35,494 nt of DNA from Allobosea sp. AAP35 (GCF_001295925.1 NZ_LJHQ01000036.1:1-35494); one strand, 5' to 3'. Counted from the stretch's first letter, positions 9,257 to 19,592 are shown. Numbers and translations are program-made. Notes: a model not told the origin generated them from the sequence alone.

Positions 9257-9797
9257 GATCGCAAATCGCGGCACCGCGAGGTCAGGTCGCCTCATGGCTT
9301 TGGCCGTGGCACTCGCGGCCGCGGCGATGGCGGGGGGCTGCCTCCAGCCGCTTTATGCCGAAAACACCCGCAGCATCACCGGCGGCAGCATCAAGGATAC
9401 GCTGAAAGAGGTCGAAATCCCCGAGATCAAGGGATTGATCGGCCACTACCTGCGCAACGAGTTGGTCTTCGAACTCGATGGTGGAGCCGAGGCCGATCGC
9501 GCCCGACGGCTGAAGTTCAATGCCAACATCTCCGAATCGATCGAAGTCGTGACGGTCGATTATGCGAATGGACGAGCCGATTCGGCGATCCTTATCGCAA
9601 CGGCGACCTGGACGCTGACCGAGACGGGCTCCGGCACGATCGTCTCGAAGGGCACAAACGTCGTGCGGGCACCCTATGAACGCTCGTCCCAGCGCTTCGC
9701 GACCGTTCGCGCCGCTCGCGACGCGCAGATCCGCGCGGCGAAGAACCTCGCGACGCTGATTCGCGGGCAGATGGCCGCCGACCTCGTCGCCGGCTGA
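9243..9797 (+). CDS. lptE: LPS assembly lipoprotein LptE
   Basis: Outer-membrane lipoprotein that plugs the LptD barrel during lipopolysaccharide export. The 184-residue product has a lipoprotein signal with a lipobox ending MAGGC (Cys33), followed directly by LQPLYAE, the conserved start of alphaproteobacterial LptE (GFRPLY-like). The remainder is a low-similarity alpha/beta domain. Sequence conservation is weak, so location between leuS and holA, the standard place for lptE in Gram-negative genomes, is an important part of the evidence. It begins inside the leuS 3' end in another frame. Confidence 0.88.
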   Translation: MSSSEIANRGTARSGRLMALAVALAAAAMAGGCLQPLYAENTRSITGGSIKDTLKEVEIPEIKGLIGHYLRNELVFELDGGAEADRARRLKFNANISESIEVVTVDYANGRADSAILIATATWTLTETGSGTIVSKGTNVVRAPYERSSQRFATVRAARDAQIRAAKNLATLIRGQMAADLVAG

Positions 9798-9814
9798 AGG
9801 GAACCGCGCGCACG

Positions 9815-10846
9815 ATGGTCGCCATCAAGGCGCATGAGGCCGACCGCGCTCTGGCCAGGCTCGACCCGGCCTATCGCCTGGTCCTGATCTATGGGCCCGA
9901 TGCCGGGCTGGTCTCGGAACGGGCCACCGCGCTGGCCCGGGCCCATGTCGATGATCCCAGCGACGCGTTCCAGCTCGTCCGCATGAGTGGCGACGACATC
10001 GCCTCGGACCCGCTGAAGCTGGTCGACGAAGCCAATACGATCGGGCTTTTCGGTGGGCGCCGCTCGATCCGGGTTTCCGCCACGTCGAAGCCGCTGCTTG
10101 GCGCTGTCGAGCCCCTGCTGGCCACGCCTTCGCAGGACGCCATCGTGATCGTTGAAGCGGGCGATCTTCAGCGCAGCAACCCGTTGCGGACGGCCTGCGA
10201 GCGGGCCCGCACGGCGCTGGCGGTGCCCTGCTACGGAGACGCGGCCCGCGACCTCGGCGGCATCATCGACGAAATGGTCCGTGCGGCCGGTAAATCGATC
10301 GACAGAACCGCGCGCGACCATCTTGCAGGTCTTCTCGGAGGCGATCGCCAGACCTCCCGGCGCGAGATCGAGAAGCTTCTGCTTTATGTCGGAACCGAAA
10401 CGACAGTGGCCGTCAGTGATATCGAGGCGGTCGTCGGCGATACGGCCCAGCGCGAGCAGGCCATGCTGATCGACGCTGTGTTTTCGGGCAAGCTCTCTGC
10501 GCTCGATCTCGCTTACGCCAAGCTCAACGGCGAAGGCCTCGATGCAGGCGTCATGCTGGGCGCGGTGCTGCGGCATACGATGGCCCTGCTCAAGGCCCGA
10601 CAGGGCATGGATGCCGGCCGCAGCGCCCGCGACATGGTGGCGGCCATGCGCCTACCCTACCCCCGCATCGCCACGACGGAGGTCGCATTGGCGAACTGGA
10701 CGACCGCTAAGCTGATCGACGCCGTGGCCTTGCTCGGCAATGCCACGCTCGCCGCGCGTCGCGATGGCGAAATCGGCAAGTCCGGTGCCGCGAGGGCGCT
10801 CTGGACGCTGGCCCGCCTGGGTCGGCCCAGTAGCCGCGGCGAGTAG
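9815..10846 (+). CDS. holA: DNA polymerase III delta subunit
   Basis: Clamp-loader subunit that opens the beta sliding clamp. The 343-residue protein fits the HolA family: an N-terminal RecA-like fold without a functional Walker motif (LVLIYGPDAGLVSERA, then FGGRRSIRV), a central lid region (LLGGDRQTSRREIEKLLLYVG) and C-terminal collar helices (GVMLGAVLRH, LLKARQGM). It follows lptE by 17 bp. It ends 5 bp from the convergent parB stop, leaving no room for a terminator between them. Confidence 0.94.
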   Translation: MVAIKAHEADRALARLDPAYRLVLIYGPDAGLVSERATALARAHVDDPSDAFQLVRMSGDDIASDPLKLVDEANTIGLFGGRRSIRVSATSKPLLGAVEPLLATPSQDAIVIVEAGDLQRSNPLRTACERARTALAVPCYGDAARDLGGIIDEMVRAAGKSIDRTARDHLAGLLGGDRQTSRREIEKLLLYVGTETTVAVSDIEAVVGDTAQREQAMLIDAVFSGKLSALDLAYAKLNGEGLDAGVMLGAVLRHTMALLKARQGMDAGRSARDMVAAMRLPYPRIATTEVALANWTTAKLIDAVALLGNATLAARRDGEIGKSGAARALWTLARLGRPSSRGE

Positions 10847-10851
10847 CGCCG

Positions 10852-11736
10852 TCAGTCCTTGAGGCGCCGGCAGAGCGCATCGAGCTGCTCCAGCGTCTTG
10901 TAGCTGATCTTCATCTCGCCACCACCATTGGCACGATGGACGATCGACACCGACAGCCCGAGAGCCTCCTCAAGCGCCTTCTCCACGGCCCGGGTATCGG
11001 GGTCCTTATCAAGCTTCGGCTTGGCGGGAAGGCTCTTGGTCTCGCCACGCGATTCCTCCTGGACGATCCGCTCGATATCCCGGACGCTCAGACCCTCGTC
11101 GACAATCTTCCGCGCCATCAATTCCGGATCCGAAACGGAAAGCAGCGAGCGCGCATGTCCTGCCGATACGGCCCCGTTGCTCACCATCTCGCGGACGGAT
11201 TCCGGCAGCTTCGACAGGCGCAGCGTGTTGGCGACATGGCTGCGGCTCTTTCCGATCACCCGCGCCAGATCATTCTGGGTGTAGCTGAACTCCGCGATCA
11301 GCCGCTCATAGCCCGCGGCCTCCTCGATCGCATTGAGGTCTGTGCGCTGCACGTTCTCGACGATGGCGATTTCAAGCGCTTCGCGATCATCAGCCTCGAC
11401 CAGAAGCACCGGAACATCGTGCAGCCCCGCACGCTGTGCGGCCCGCCACCGCCGTTCGCCGGCGATGATCTCATAGGCATCGAGCATCCCACCGATCGCT
11501 CGCACGATGATCGGCTGCAGGATGCCGCGTTCGCGCACCGAGGCGGTCAGTTCCTCGAGATCCACTTCGACAAAGCTGCGCCGCGGATTGCGGGCGCTCG
11601 GCCGCAGGAACTCGACCGGCACCCGGCGCTGTCCGCGGGCACGCTCCAGCGCACCGATCTCCTCGCCGACATCGCCGATCAGCGCGGCCAGACCCCGTCC
11701 CAGGCGCGAGCGCCCTTGTTCTTCGGCCATCGCCAT
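10852..11736 (-). CDS. parB: Chromosome-partitioning protein ParB
   Basis: CTP-dependent DNA clamp that loads at parS and spreads to form the partition complex. The 294-residue product shows the basic N-terminal SRLGRGLAALIGD (ParA-interaction segment), the CTP-binding ParB/Srx domain with GERRWRA (93-99), the parS-reading helix-turn-helix (FSYTQNDLARVIGKSRSHV) and a C-terminal dimerisation domain. ATG 11736 was preferred to the upstream GTG at 11745 because AGGG lies 8 nt before it; ATG 11730 is also possible. It is the last gene of the parAB unit, 26 bp after parA. Three candidate parS sites lie in this window. Confidence 0.97.
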   Translation of the reverse strand: MAMAEEQGRSRLGRGLAALIGDVGEEIGALERARGQRRVPVEFLRPSARNPRRSFVEVDLEELTASVRERGILQPIIVRAIGGMLDAYEIIAGERRWRAAQRAGLHDVPVLLVEADDREALEIAIVENVQRTDLNAIEEAAGYERLIAEFSYTQNDLARVIGKSRSHVANTLRLSKLPESVREMVSNGAVSAGHARSLLSVSDPELMARKIVDEGLSVRDIERIVQEESRGETKSLPAKPKLDKDPDTRAVEKALEEALGLSVSIVHRANGGGEMKISYKTLEQLDALCRRLKD

Positions 11737-11762
11737 TCTCGTCACCCTCTACGCAGATTCGT

Positions 11763-12593
11763 TCAGGCCGCGGCGCGCAGAGCGCGCTCGCGCCGGATCA
11801 CTTCGGACGCCAGCTTCAGATAAGCTTGGGAGCCGGAGCAGCGCAGATCATAGAGCAACGCCGGCTTGCCATAGGACGGAGCTTCCGAAATGCGGACATT
11901 GCGCGGAATCACCGTGTCATAGACCTTGTCGCCGAGAAACTCGCGGACATCGGCCATGACCTGCCCCGACAGATTGTTGCGCGGGTCATACATGGTCAAC
12001 ACCACGCCCTGGATGATCAGGCGCGGGTTCAGCCCGGCGCGAACCTGCTCGACCGTCTTCAGAAGCTGGCTCAAACCCTCGAGCGCAAAGAATTCGCATT
12101 GCAGCGGAACCAGAACGGCGTCGGATGCCGTCATGGCGTTGATCGTGATCAGGCTGAGCGAGGGCGGGCAATCGATCAGCACATAGGTCAGATCCGAACA
12201 GCGCTGATCATAGACCAGCTCGTCGATGGCGTTCTTCAGCCGATGAGTCCGGTCCTTGGAGGAGGCGATCTCGATCTCGACACCGAGCAGATCGAGCGTC
12301 GAAGGCGCCAGGAACAAGCCCGGAACGGCTGTTTCCTGCATCGCCTGACCCAGGCCGATATCCCCGCACAGCACGTCATAGGTCGAGGACCGGCGGCTCT
12401 TGCGATCGACTCCGAGGCCGGTCGAGGCGTTACCCTGCGGATCGAGATCGATGATCAGCACCTTTTCGCCGATCGCCGCGAGCGCCGTGCCGAGGTTGAT
12501 CGCGGTCGTGGTCTTGCCGACGCCGCCCTTCTGATTCGCGAGCGCCAGCACGCGCGGGCGGCGCGGCAGGGGAATAGGCGTGAGATCTGTCAT
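11763..12593 (-). CDS. parA: Chromosome-partitioning ATPase ParA
   Basis: Deviant-Walker ATPase that binds nucleoid DNA non-specifically and positions the ParB-parS complex. The 276-residue protein has the signature KGGVGKTT at 22-29, IDLDPQGNAS (Walker A'), the Walker B-like LIDCPPSLS, and a C-terminal PRNVRISEAPSYGKP typical of chromosomal ParA/Soj. The start at 12593 overlaps the rsmG stop as ATGA, implying translational coupling; the longer upstream reading is just the rsmG 3' end in another frame. Known ParA proteins of this family also affect DnaA activity and thus initiation. Confidence 0.97.
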   Translation of the reverse strand: MTDLTPIPLPRRPRVLALANQKGGVGKTTTAINLGTALAAIGEKVLIIDLDPQGNASTGLGVDRKSRRSSTYDVLCGDIGLGQAMQETAVPGLFLAPSTLDLLGVEIEIASSKDRTHRLKNAIDELVYDQRCSDLTYVLIDCPPSLSLITINAMTASDAVLVPLQCEFFALEGLSQLLKTVEQVRAGLNPRLIIQGVVLTMYDPRNNLSGQVMADVREFLGDKVYDTVIPRNVRISEAPSYGKPALLYDLRCSGSQAYLKLASEVIRRERALRAAA

Positions 12594-13234
12594 GGATCGG
12601 CCCGTTTCTCGGCCGCGCGGACCATCAGGATCCGGGCAGCGCCATCCGTCACGGAGGAAACCGTTGATGCCTGAATCTTCCAATATCTGGATGAGTCCGT
12701 CAATTCCGCATCTAGATGTTGTCCCTTGGGAAAGAGACCCAGAGCCCCGGTTCTCAACAGCTCATTGCACCAGACCAACAGCTGGGGGAGGGGCGCCAGC
12801 GCGCGCGCGGTGACGACATCGACACGGCCCGCAAACCCGTTGATGACATCATCGATCCGGGCAGCATGAACCGTCACCGGCGCGTCGGTCAGCCGGGCCG
12901 CATGACGCAGGAAGGCGCATTTGCGGCTGTTGCTTTCGACCAGATCGATATGGCCGCCTGTTTCCGCCAGACAGATGCCGATGACCAGACCCGGAAAACC
13001 GCCCCCCGAGCCGAGATCGAGCCAGCGGCGCTGATCGGCTGCCAGCTGGAAGATCTGCAGCGAATCAGCGATATGCCGGGTCCAGACATCCGCGAGCGTC
13101 GATTGCGACACCAGATTCTTCGCTGCCTGCCACCGCGTCAGCTCCGAAACCAGCAGCGCCAGCCGTTCCTCTGTTTCACGTGAAACAGGCGTCAAGCGTA
13201 AAGCGCGCGCACGGTCAGAATTATCAACAGTCAC
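12590..13234 (-). CDS. rsmG: 16S rRNA (guanine-N7) methyltransferase RsmG
   Basis: Methylates N7 of the conserved 530-loop guanine (G527 in E. coli numbering) using SAM. The 214-residue protein shows the SAM-binding motif WLDLGSGGGFPGLVI, the acidic VESNSRKCAFLR and the VVTARALAPL segment. It uses a GTG start 3 bp after the mnmG stop and its own stop overlaps parA by 4 bp. Codons 16-21 (P-V-S-R-E-T) coincide with a perfect parS palindrome, so a short N-terminal peptide is fixed by a DNA site. Confidence 0.95.
   Translation of the reverse strand: MTVDNSDRARALRLTPVSRETEERLALLVSELTRWQAAKNLVSQSTLADVWTRHIADSLQIFQLAADQRRWLDLGSGGGFPGLVIGICLAETGGHIDLVESNSRKCAFLRHAARLTDAPVTVHAARIDDVINGFAGRVDVVTARALAPLPQLLVWCNELLRTGALGLFPKGQHLDAELTDSSRYWKIQASTVSSVTDGAARILMVRAAEKRADP
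13171..13188. promoter_or_regulatory. parS: parS site 1 (perfect, inside rsmG)
   Basis: CTGTTTCACGTGAAACAG is an 18-bp perfect palindrome containing the 16-bp parS TGTTTCACGTGAAACA at 13172-13187. This is the broadly conserved bacterial ParB-binding site. It lies in the 5' coding part of rsmG, about 1.4 kb upstream of the parB gene and 6.5 kb from the predicted origin. Confidence 0.95.
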
Positions 13235-13237
13235 GAA

Positions 13238-15130
13238 TCAGGCCACCGGTTCGGCAGCGCGGCCCCGGCGTCCACGCCGCGCGTGAGCCGCCAGCAAGGT
13301 CAGCGCGGCAGGCGTCATGCCCTCGATACGCCCGGCCTGGGCGAGATCGGCAGGTCGCTCGTTCGCCAGCTTCGCCTTTAGCTCGTTCGACAATCCCGAG
13401 ATGCCGTCGAGGTCGAGATCATCGGGCACTTTGAGAGCCTGATCGCGCTGATAAGCGCTGATCTCCGCTGATTGTCGATCGAGATACACCGCATAGACTG
13501 CGTCGGCGGCAACTCGGGAAGAGATCGCCGCAGGAAACGCGCCGAGCTCCGGCCAGATGGCGGCCAGGCGGTCGAAGCCGATATCGGGATAGGACAAGAT
13601 CTGATAAGCGCTCCGGCGCACGCCATCACGGTTGATCTGCAGGCCGACGGCCTCCGCCTGTTGTGACGTCAATGAGAGGTCCTGCAACCGGGATCGCAGA
13701 GCTTCGATCGCCAAGCTGCGCTCCGCGAACACTCCTTGCCTCACCGAACCGACCAGCCCCAGCTGTGCGCCCAGTGCGGTCAACCGCTCATCGGCATTGT
13801 CGACGCGCAGGGACAGGCGGAATTCCGCGCGCGAGGTGAACATTCGGTACGGCTCCGTAACGCCGCGCGTCACCAGATCGTCGACCATCACGCCGATATA
13901 GGATGCGGTGCGCTCGAACACGACCGGCTCCGCGCCACCGGCACGGCGCGCCGCGTTCAGCCCGGCAAACAAACCCTGAGCCGCCGCCTCCTCATAGCCC
14001 GTGGTCCCATTGATCTGCCCGGCGAGGAACAGGCCGGCTACCGCGCGCGTCTCGAGCGTGTTGCGCAGCGCGCGGGGATCGACGAAATCATATTCAATCG
14101 CATAGCCCGGCCGCAGCATCCGCGCCCGCTCCAACCCCGGGATCGTGGCGAGCAAGCCGCGTTGGACATCCTCCGGCAGCGACGTCGAGATCCCGTTCGG
14201 ATAGACCGTGTCGTCGTCCAGCCCCTCGGGCTCCAGAAAGATCTGGTGGCCGTCGCGATCACCGAAGCGACCGACCTTGTCCTCGATCGAGGGGCAATAG
14301 CGCGGCCCGCGTCCCTCGATCTGGCCTGAGAACATCGGCGCGCGGTGCAGATTGGCCCGGATCAGATCATGCGTCGCCAGCGTCGTGCGCGTGATGCCGC
14401 AGCAGATCTGCGGTGTGGTGATCGCACCGGTCAGCGCCGAGAAAGGCTCCGGTGGGTCGTCTCCGGCCTGCATCTCGAGGGCCGCCCAATCGATCGTGCG
14501 CCCATCCAGCCGAGGTGGCGTCCCGGTCTTAAGCCGGCCCAGCGGAAAACCATGCCGCTCCAGCGTTGCCGAGAGTCCCAGCGACGGCGCCTCATCGACC
14601 CGACCGGCCGGAATGCGCGTTTCGCCGATATGGATCAGCCCTCGCAGGAACGTTCCTGTGGTCAGGACGACCGTTCCGGCGCCGAATCGGCGACCATCGG
14701 CGAGCTGGACACCGGTGACGCGCCCTTCCACGATCGTCAGATCGAAGACCTCGCCGGCAACGATCGCGAGATCGGCCTGCTCGGCGAGGAGGTCCTGAAC
14801 GGCCTGACGATAGAGCTTGCGATCGGCCTGCGCGCGTGGGCCCCGCACAGCCGGGCCCTTGCGGCGGTTGAGCATGCGGAACTGGATGCCAGCCCGATCA
14901 GCTGCGCGGGCCATGATGCCATCGAGCGCGTCGATCTCGCGAACGAGGTGCCCCTTGCCGAGCCCGCCGATCGCCGGGTTACAGGACATCACCCCGATGG
15001 TCTCGATCTTGTGCGTGATCAGCGCCGTGCGTGCGCCACAACGAGCGGCAGCGGCCGCTGCTTCGACGCCGGCATGGCCACCGCCGACGACGATGACGTC
15101 GTAGGCGCGTTCGACAGGGTTCTGAAACAT
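13238..15130 (-). CDS. mnmG: tRNA 5-carboxymethylaminomethyluridine synthesis enzyme MnmG (GidA)
   Basis: FAD-dependent partner of MnmE; together they install the cmnm5 group on U34 of certain tRNAs using methylene-THF or glycine. The 630-residue protein starts with the FAD dinucleotide motif [11 protein letters not shown] (16-21 glycines) and carries [52 protein letters not shown] and the C-terminal [13 protein letters not shown] and [11 protein letters not shown]. Length and motifs are normal. A 6-bp stem hairpin (15136-15152) lies just upstream of the ATG, where no clear Shine-Dalgarno is visible. It sits between mnmE and rsmG in the origin-proximal array. Confidence 0.98.
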   Translation of the reverse strand: MFQNPVERAYDVIVVGGGHAGVEAAAAAARCGARTALITHKIETIGVMSCNPAIGGLGKGHLVREIDALDGIMARAADRAGIQFRMLNRRKGPAVRGPRAQADRKLYRQAVQDLLAEQADLAIVAGEVFDLTIVEGRVTGVQLADGRRFGAGTVVLTTGTFLRGLIHIGETRIPAGRVDEAPSLGLSATLERHGFPLGRLKTGTPPRLDGRTIDWAALEMQAGDDPPEPFSALTGAITTPQICCGITRTTLATHDLIRANLHRAPMFSGQIEGRGPRYCPSIEDKVGRFGDRDGHQIFLEPEGLDDDTVYPNGISTSLPEDVQRGLLATIPGLERARMLRPGYAIEYDFVDPRALRNTLETRAVAGLFLAGQINGTTGYEEAAAQGLFAGLNAARRAGGAEPVVFERTASYIGVMVDDLVTRGVTEPYRMFTSRAEFRLSLRVDNADERLTALGAQLGLVGSVRQGVFAERSLAIEALRSRLQDLSLTSQQAEAVGLQINRDGVRRSAYQILSYPDIGFDRLAAIWPELGAFPAAISSRVAADAVYAVYLDRQSAEISAYQRDQALKVPDDLDLDGISGLSNELKAKLANERPADLAQAGRIEGMTPAALTLLAAHARRGRRGRAAEPVA

Positions 15131-15135
15131 GGCTG

Positions 15136-15152
15136 ATCGCTAGCGAAGCGAT
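15136..15152 (-). promoter_or_regulatory. Hairpin at the mnmG start
   Basis: ATCGCT (15136-15141), loop AGCGA, AGCGAT (15147-15152) form a perfect 6-bp stem ending 5 nt upstream of the mnmG ATG. No purine-rich ribosome site is visible apart from it, so it could limit initiation. Role is inferred only. Confidence 0.35.
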
Positions 15153-15206
15153 TTCCAGGGGTCAATGTTTATCGGCCCGATCCGGGTCCAATCGCGACGA
15201 CCGCAG

Positions 15207-16526
15207 CTATTTGCCGATACAGAACCCGGCGAAGAGCTGATCCAACACATCCTCAACATCGATGCGGCCCATCAGCCGCTCCAATGCCACGACCGCCAGG
15301 CGAAGGTCCTCGGCCAGCAGTTCGACCTGGCCATGGGATGCCGTGAGCGCGCGGTCCAATGCCGTCACCGCCTGGGTGACCGCCGCCCGATGCCGCTCAC
15401 GCGTCAGCAGCGCCGGCTCAGACGTCCCAGCCCCGCCGAGGCGCGTCGCGATGGTCGTGAGCAGCGTTTCGATCCCCGCCCCCGTCAGAACCGAGATCGG
15501 CAACTCGCCCGGGCGGACCAGCCCACCGAGATCGGTCTTGGTCGCCAGTGCCAGGATGGCCGCATCCTCGTGGATTCGGTCCGCCTCCGAATCGACCGCG
15601 CGGAGGCTGATGACGAGATCGGCCTTGTCCGCCAGAGCCCGGGCGCGACGCACGCCTTCAGCCTCGATGGGCTCGTCGCTGTCGCGCAATCCAGCGGTGT
15701 CGATCAGGAGGACCGGCAGGCCGCCAAGGTCGAGCCTGACCTCGATGGCGTCTCGCGTCGTTCCGGCCGTCGGCGAGACGATCGCGACATCGCGGCGTGC
15801 CAGAGCGTTGAGCAGGCTCGACTTGCCGGCATTGGGCGGGCCGGCCAGCACGACGACGAAGCCCTCGCGCACCCGTTCACCCATTCGGAAGCCCCCGAGC
15901 GCGATCCGGAGATCGCGCAGGACGCTTGCGACCGCCGCCATCGCCTGTTCCAGCACGGGGCCAGATACATCGCCCTCGTCGGAAAAATCGAGCTCGGCTG
16001 CCAGAAGCGCACTGGCTTCAATCAGGCTGCGGCGCCACTGGCTGACGGATCGCCCGAGCGCGCCCTCCATCTGGCGCAGCGCCTGGCGCCGCTGCCATTC
16101 CGTCTCCGAATCGATCAGATCGGCGAGGCCCTCGACGGCAGCGAGGTCGAGCTTGCCCGCCTCGAAGGCGCGCCGTGTGAACTCACCGGGCTCAGCGAGC
16201 CGGATACCGGGAAGGGTGCAAAGAACTTCGAGGAGTCGCGCGATCACGGCACGCGCGCCATGGATCTGGAATTCGGCCACATCCTCGCCGGTGAAGCTCG
16301 CCGGTGCCGGGAAAAAGAGGACCAGGGCCTGATCGATGTCCTCGTTGGCGTGATCGCGCAGCCTGCGCAGCACCGCCCGTCGGGGCGATGGAACACCACC
16401 AGCGATCGTTTTGAGCGCGAATCGAACCTGGGAGCCCGAGATGCGGACGACCGCGACACCGGCTCGGCCTGGCGCCGATGACAGGGCCACGATCGTGGGG
16501 AGCGCGGGCATTGCGCTCATCGGCAA
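15207..16526 (-). CDS. mnmE: tRNA modification GTPase MnmE (TrmE)
   Basis: Partner of MnmG in U34 modification. The 439-residue protein has the N-terminal folate-binding domain (TIVALSSAPGRAGVAVVRISG, in outline), a helical domain, an inserted G domain with P-loop GPPNAGKS at about 229-236, switch TAGTTRDA, DTAGLRD and TKTD, and ends in the conserved catalytic FCIGK. The TTG at 16526 is preceded by GGAGG with a 6-nt spacer; ATG 16520 is an alternative only two codons in. It is 55 bp from rho and 76 bp from mnmG on the same strand. Confidence 0.97.
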   Translation of the reverse strand: MPMSAMPALPTIVALSSAPGRAGVAVVRISGSQVRFALKTIAGGVPSPRRAVLRRLRDHANEDIDQALVLFFPAPASFTGEDVAEFQIHGARAVIARLLEVLCTLPGIRLAEPGEFTRRAFEAGKLDLAAVEGLADLIDSETEWQRRQALRQMEGALGRSVSQWRRSLIEASALLAAELDFSDEGDVSGPVLEQAMAAVASVLRDLRIALGGFRMGERVREGFVVVLAGPPNAGKSSLLNALARRDVAIVSPTAGTTRDAIEVRLDLGGLPVLLIDTAGLRDSDEPIEAEGVRRARALADKADLVISLRAVDSEADRIHEDAAILALATKTDLGGLVRPGELPISVLTGAGIETLLTTIATRLGGAGTSEPALLTRERHRAAVTQAVTALDRALTASHGQVELLAEDLRLAVVALERLMGRIDVEDVLDQLFAGFCIGK

Positions 16527-16581
16527 GCCATCCCTCCGTCCGTCACGGAGCCGAATCGGACGCGGCTGGTCGCGCGAGCGA

Positions 16582-17847
16582 TCAGGTGTTCATCGAATCG
16601 AAGAAGTCCGCGTTTTGCTTGGTCTGACGCAGCTTGTCCATCAGGAACTCGATGGCGTCCTGCGGACCCATCGGGTTAAGGATGCGGCGCAGCACATAGG
16701 TCTTGGCCAGCACATCCTTCGGCGTGATGAGCTCTTCCTTGCGGGTGCCGGATTTGAGGATGTCGATCGCCGGGAAGATACGCTTGTCCGAGACCTTGCG
16801 GTCGAGAATGATCTCGGAGTTGCCGGTGCCCTTGAACTCCTCGAAGATCACCTCGTCCATGCGCGAACCGGTGTCGATCAGGGCGGTGGCGACGATCGTC
16901 AGCGAGCCGCCCTCCTCGATGTTGCGGGCCGCGCCGAAGAAGCGTTTGGGACGCTGCAGGGCGTTGGCATCGACGCCGCCGGTCAGGACCTTGCCCGAAG
17001 ACGGAACGACCGTGTTGTAGGCACGGCCAAGGCGGGTGATCGAGTCGAGCAGGATCACGACGTCGCGGCCATGTTCGACCAGGCGCTTGGCCTTTTCGAT
17101 CACCATCTCGGCGACCTGGACGTGGCGTGTGGCCGGCTCGTCGAAGGTGGAGGAGACGACCTCACCCTTCACCGAGCGCTGCATGTCGGTGACCTCTTCC
17201 GGCCGCTCGTCGATCAGCAGGACGATCAGGTAGCATTCCGGGTGATTGGTGGTGATCGATTGCGCGATGTTCTGCAGCAGTACCGTCTTGCCGGTGCGTG
17301 GCGGCGCGACGATCAGCGCGCGCTGGCCCTTGCCGATCGGCGCGACGATATCGATGACGCGGGCCGAGAAATCCTTCTTGTTCGCATCGGGCACCTCGAG
17401 ACGCAGGCGTTCATCGGGGTAGAGCGGGGTCAGATTGTCGAAATTGATCTTGTGCTTGATCTTCTCGGGGTCTTCGAAATTGATCGTGCTGACCTTGAGC
17501 AGCGCGAAGTAGCGTTCGCCATCCTTGGGTCCGCGAATCGGCCCTTCGACCGTGTCTCCGGTGCGCAGGCCGAATTTCCGGATCTGCGTTGGCGAGACAT
17601 AGATGTCGTCGGGGCCGGGCAGGTAGTTCGAATCGGGCGAGCGCAGGAAGCCGAACCCGTCGGGCAGCACCTCGACCACGCCTTCGCCCAGGATCTCGGT
17701 ATCCTTGGCCGCGAGCTGCTTCAGGATCGCAAACATCAGCTCCTGCTTGCGCATCGTGCTGGCGTTCTCGACCTCGAGCCCTTCGGAGAAGGCGAGAAGC
17801 TCGGTCGGCGATTTGACCTTGAGGTCTTGGAGTTTGATTTCCCGCAT
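16582..17847 (-). CDS. rho: Transcription termination factor Rho
   Basis: Hexameric RNA-dependent ATPase/helicase that terminates transcripts. The 421-residue protein shows the N-terminal Rho domain ([15 protein letters not shown], the RNA-binding [21 protein letters not shown] in outline), Walker A APPRTGKT with Lys187, Walker [17 protein letters not shown], the Q-loop/R-loop segment [11 protein letters not shown] and the C-terminal RILNPMGP. The 218-bp leader between hemJ and this gene contains no recognisable gene and may hold an autoregulatory Rho-use site, a known habit of rho; that part is inference. Confidence 0.98.
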   Translation of the reverse strand: MREIKLQDLKVKSPTELLAFSEGLEVENASTMRKQELMFAILKQLAAKDTEILGEGVVEVLPDGFGFLRSPDSNYLPGPDDIYVSPTQIRKFGLRTGDTVEGPIRGPKDGERYFALLKVSTINFEDPEKIKHKINFDNLTPLYPDERLRLEVPDANKKDFSARVIDIVAPIGKGQRALIVAPPRTGKTVLLQNIAQSITTNHPECYLIVLLIDERPEEVTDMQRSVKGEVVSSTFDEPATRHVQVAEMVIEKAKRLVEHGRDVVILLDSITRLGRAYNTVVPSSGKVLTGGVDANALQRPKRFFGAARNIEEGGSLTIVATALIDTGSRMDEVIFEEFKGTGNSEIILDRKVSDKRIFPAIDILKSGTRKEELITPKDVLAKTYVLRRILNPMGPQDAIEFLMDKLRQTKQNADFFDSMNT

Positions 17848-18065
17848 GGGGCACCCGGATCATGAATGTCGCGGCGCAGGCGCCGAAACCAGGACGGTAA
17901 GGAAAAGATCGAGAGGTCCGGACGGACGACGCGAAGGTTGCGCGCCACGAGCGGCTGCGAAGGCAGTCGGCTCACGAACCATCGACAACAGGGAGAACGC
18001 TGGAGAAGCGCGATCTCCTGATAAACGGATTCACCGTTCCGCTCAAGCGGGAAACGCCGGACCGC

Positions 18066-18488
18066 TCAAAATGGCTTGACGATGACCAAAATCACGATGC
18101 CGACCAGCAGCACAGCCGGCACCTCGTTAAGGATCCGGTAGAAGCGGCCGGATTTCTGGTTCCGGTCCTCGGCGAAGGCGCGCACCCGTCCGGCCAGATA
18201 GCCATGGATCCCGGAAAGCAGGACGACGAGCAGAATCTTGCCGTGAAGCCACCCGCCCCGAAAACCGAACGCATCCCAGGCGAGGTAAAGCCCGAGAACC
18301 CAGGTCACGATCATGGCGGGGTTCATGATCCCCTTGAGCAGCCGGCGCTCCATGATCTTGAAGGTTTCGGACTGAATCGATCCGACGGCTGAGTCGACAT
18401 GGTAGACCATCAGCCGCGGCAGATAGAGCATCCCGGCCATCCAGGAGATCACCGCCAGAACATGGACGGCCTTGATCCAGTCATACAT
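18066..18488 (-). CDS. hemJ: Protoporphyrinogen IX oxidase HemJ
   Basis: Four-helix membrane protein (UPF0093/HemJ) that oxidises protoporphyrinogen IX to protoporphyrin IX in bacteria lacking HemG/HemY. The 140-residue product starts with YDWIKAVHVLAVISWMAGM, containing the conserved first-helix His, and continues with LPRLMVYH, a central GWLHGKILLVV helix and an HGYLAGRVRAF segment. ATG 18488 was chosen because it begins at the family start and has GAGGAG about 10 nt upstream; the longer reading overlaps the hemE end. It is 31 bp downstream of hemE, the enzyme three steps earlier in haem synthesis. Confidence 0.94.
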   Translation of the reverse strand: MYDWIKAVHVLAVISWMAGMLYLPRLMVYHVDSAVGSIQSETFKIMERRLLKGIMNPAMIVTWVLGLYLAWDAFGFRGGWLHGKILLVVLLSGIHGYLAGRVRAFAEDRNQKSGRFYRILNEVPAVLLVGIVILVIVKPF

Positions 18489-18519
18489 CGACAGCGAACT
18501 CCTCGGCGGCGCGCCTGCG

Positions 18520-19560
18520 TCAGGACCGTACGGCGGCCAGGAGCCGCTCGACATGGGCGATCGGCGTGTCGGGCAGAATGCCGTGTCCTAGATTGAAGAC
18601 GAAGGGTCCGCCGCCAAAAGCCGCACGCACGGCCGCAACTTCGCGCTCGAGTTCGGGCCCGCCGGCGCGCAGCACCAGCGGATCAAGATTGCCCTGCACC
18701 GGCACAAGCGACTGAATCTCGTCCCGTGCGAAATCCCGATCGATGTCGGATTCCAGCCCGACAGCATCGACCCCCGTGCCGACGATGTAGCTCGGAATCA
18801 AACGGCCCGCGCCGCGTGGGAAACCGATGATTCGGGCATCTGGCCGGCGCAGCCGAACGCCCTCGACGATTCGCTTGGTCGGCGCGATGCACCAGCGTTC
18901 GAAGTCGTCCGACCCGAGCGATCCGGCCCAGCTGTCGAAGATCTGAACGGCATCGACGCCGGCTTCGATCTGCGCGCAAAGATAATCGATCGAGGCGGCG
19001 ACGATCCGGTCGATCATGTGCTGGAACAGGGCGGGATCGCGTGTGAATAGCGCCTTTGCAGGGCCCTGATCGGGAGTGCCCCGGCCAGCCACCATATAGG
19101 TCGCCACGGTCCAGGGAGCACCGCAGAAGCCAATGAAGGCTGTACCCTTGGGCAGGGCCGCCCGGACGCGCTGAACCGTCTCAATGACGGGCGACAGCAC
19201 GGCAGCATCGGCAACCGCGTCGATCTCTGCAAGCCGCGTCAAATCGGCGACGGGTTCGAGCCTCGGACCTTCTCCCTCGACGAACCAGAGCTTCTGGCCG
19301 AGTGCCTGTGGCACGACGAGGATATCGGAGAACAGGATCGCGGCATCGAAGCCGAAGCGCCGGATCGGCTGCAGCGTGACTTCGGCGGCCCATTCGGGAT
19401 TGTAGCACAAGGAGAGGAAACTACCGGCCTTGGCGCGAAGCTCGCGGTATTCCGGCAGATAGCGACCGGCTTGGCGCATCATCCAGATCGGTGGCGTTGG
19501 CAGCGTTTCGCCCGACAACGCACGCAGAAAGGCAGGTTCAGCCAATGTCGTCATGCTCAT
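18520..19560 (-). CDS. hemE: Uroporphyrinogen decarboxylase
   Basis: Decarboxylates the four acetate side chains of uroporphyrinogen III to give coproporphyrinogen III. The 346-residue protein carries the invariant N-terminal [17 protein letters not shown], the [14 protein letters not shown] segment, [21 protein letters not shown] and the C-terminal VQGNLDP and FNLGHGILP. The start lies at the edge of the predicted origin; in Caulobacter hemE likewise adjoins the origin and its promoter lies within it. It heads the minus-strand array leading to parB. Confidence 0.98.
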   Translation of the reverse strand: MSMTTLAEPAFLRALSGETLPTPPIWMMRQAGRYLPEYRELRAKAGSFLSLCYNPEWAAEVTLQPIRRFGFDAAILFSDILVVPQALGQKLWFVEGEGPRLEPVADLTRLAEIDAVADAAVLSPVIETVQRVRAALPKGTAFIGFCGAPWTVATYMVAGRGTPDQGPAKALFTRDPALFQHMIDRIVAASIDYLCAQIEAGVDAVQIFDSWAGSLGSDDFERWCIAPTKRIVEGVRLRRPDARIIGFPRGAGRLIPSYIVGTGVDAVGLESDIDRDFARDEIQSLVPVQGNLDPLVLRAGGPELEREVAAVRAAFGGGPFVFNLGHGILPDTPIAHVERLLAAVRS

Positions 19561-19592
19561 CTGTTATCCATCCCTATGTCTCTCTTAAATAT

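Noticed and set aside
6386..9295. 969-codon open frame on the minus strand opposite leuS
   Set aside because: Composition is Asp/Arg/Gly-rich shadow sequence with no family motifs, and leuS on the plus strand has every synthetase motif. High GC keeps the antisense frame open.
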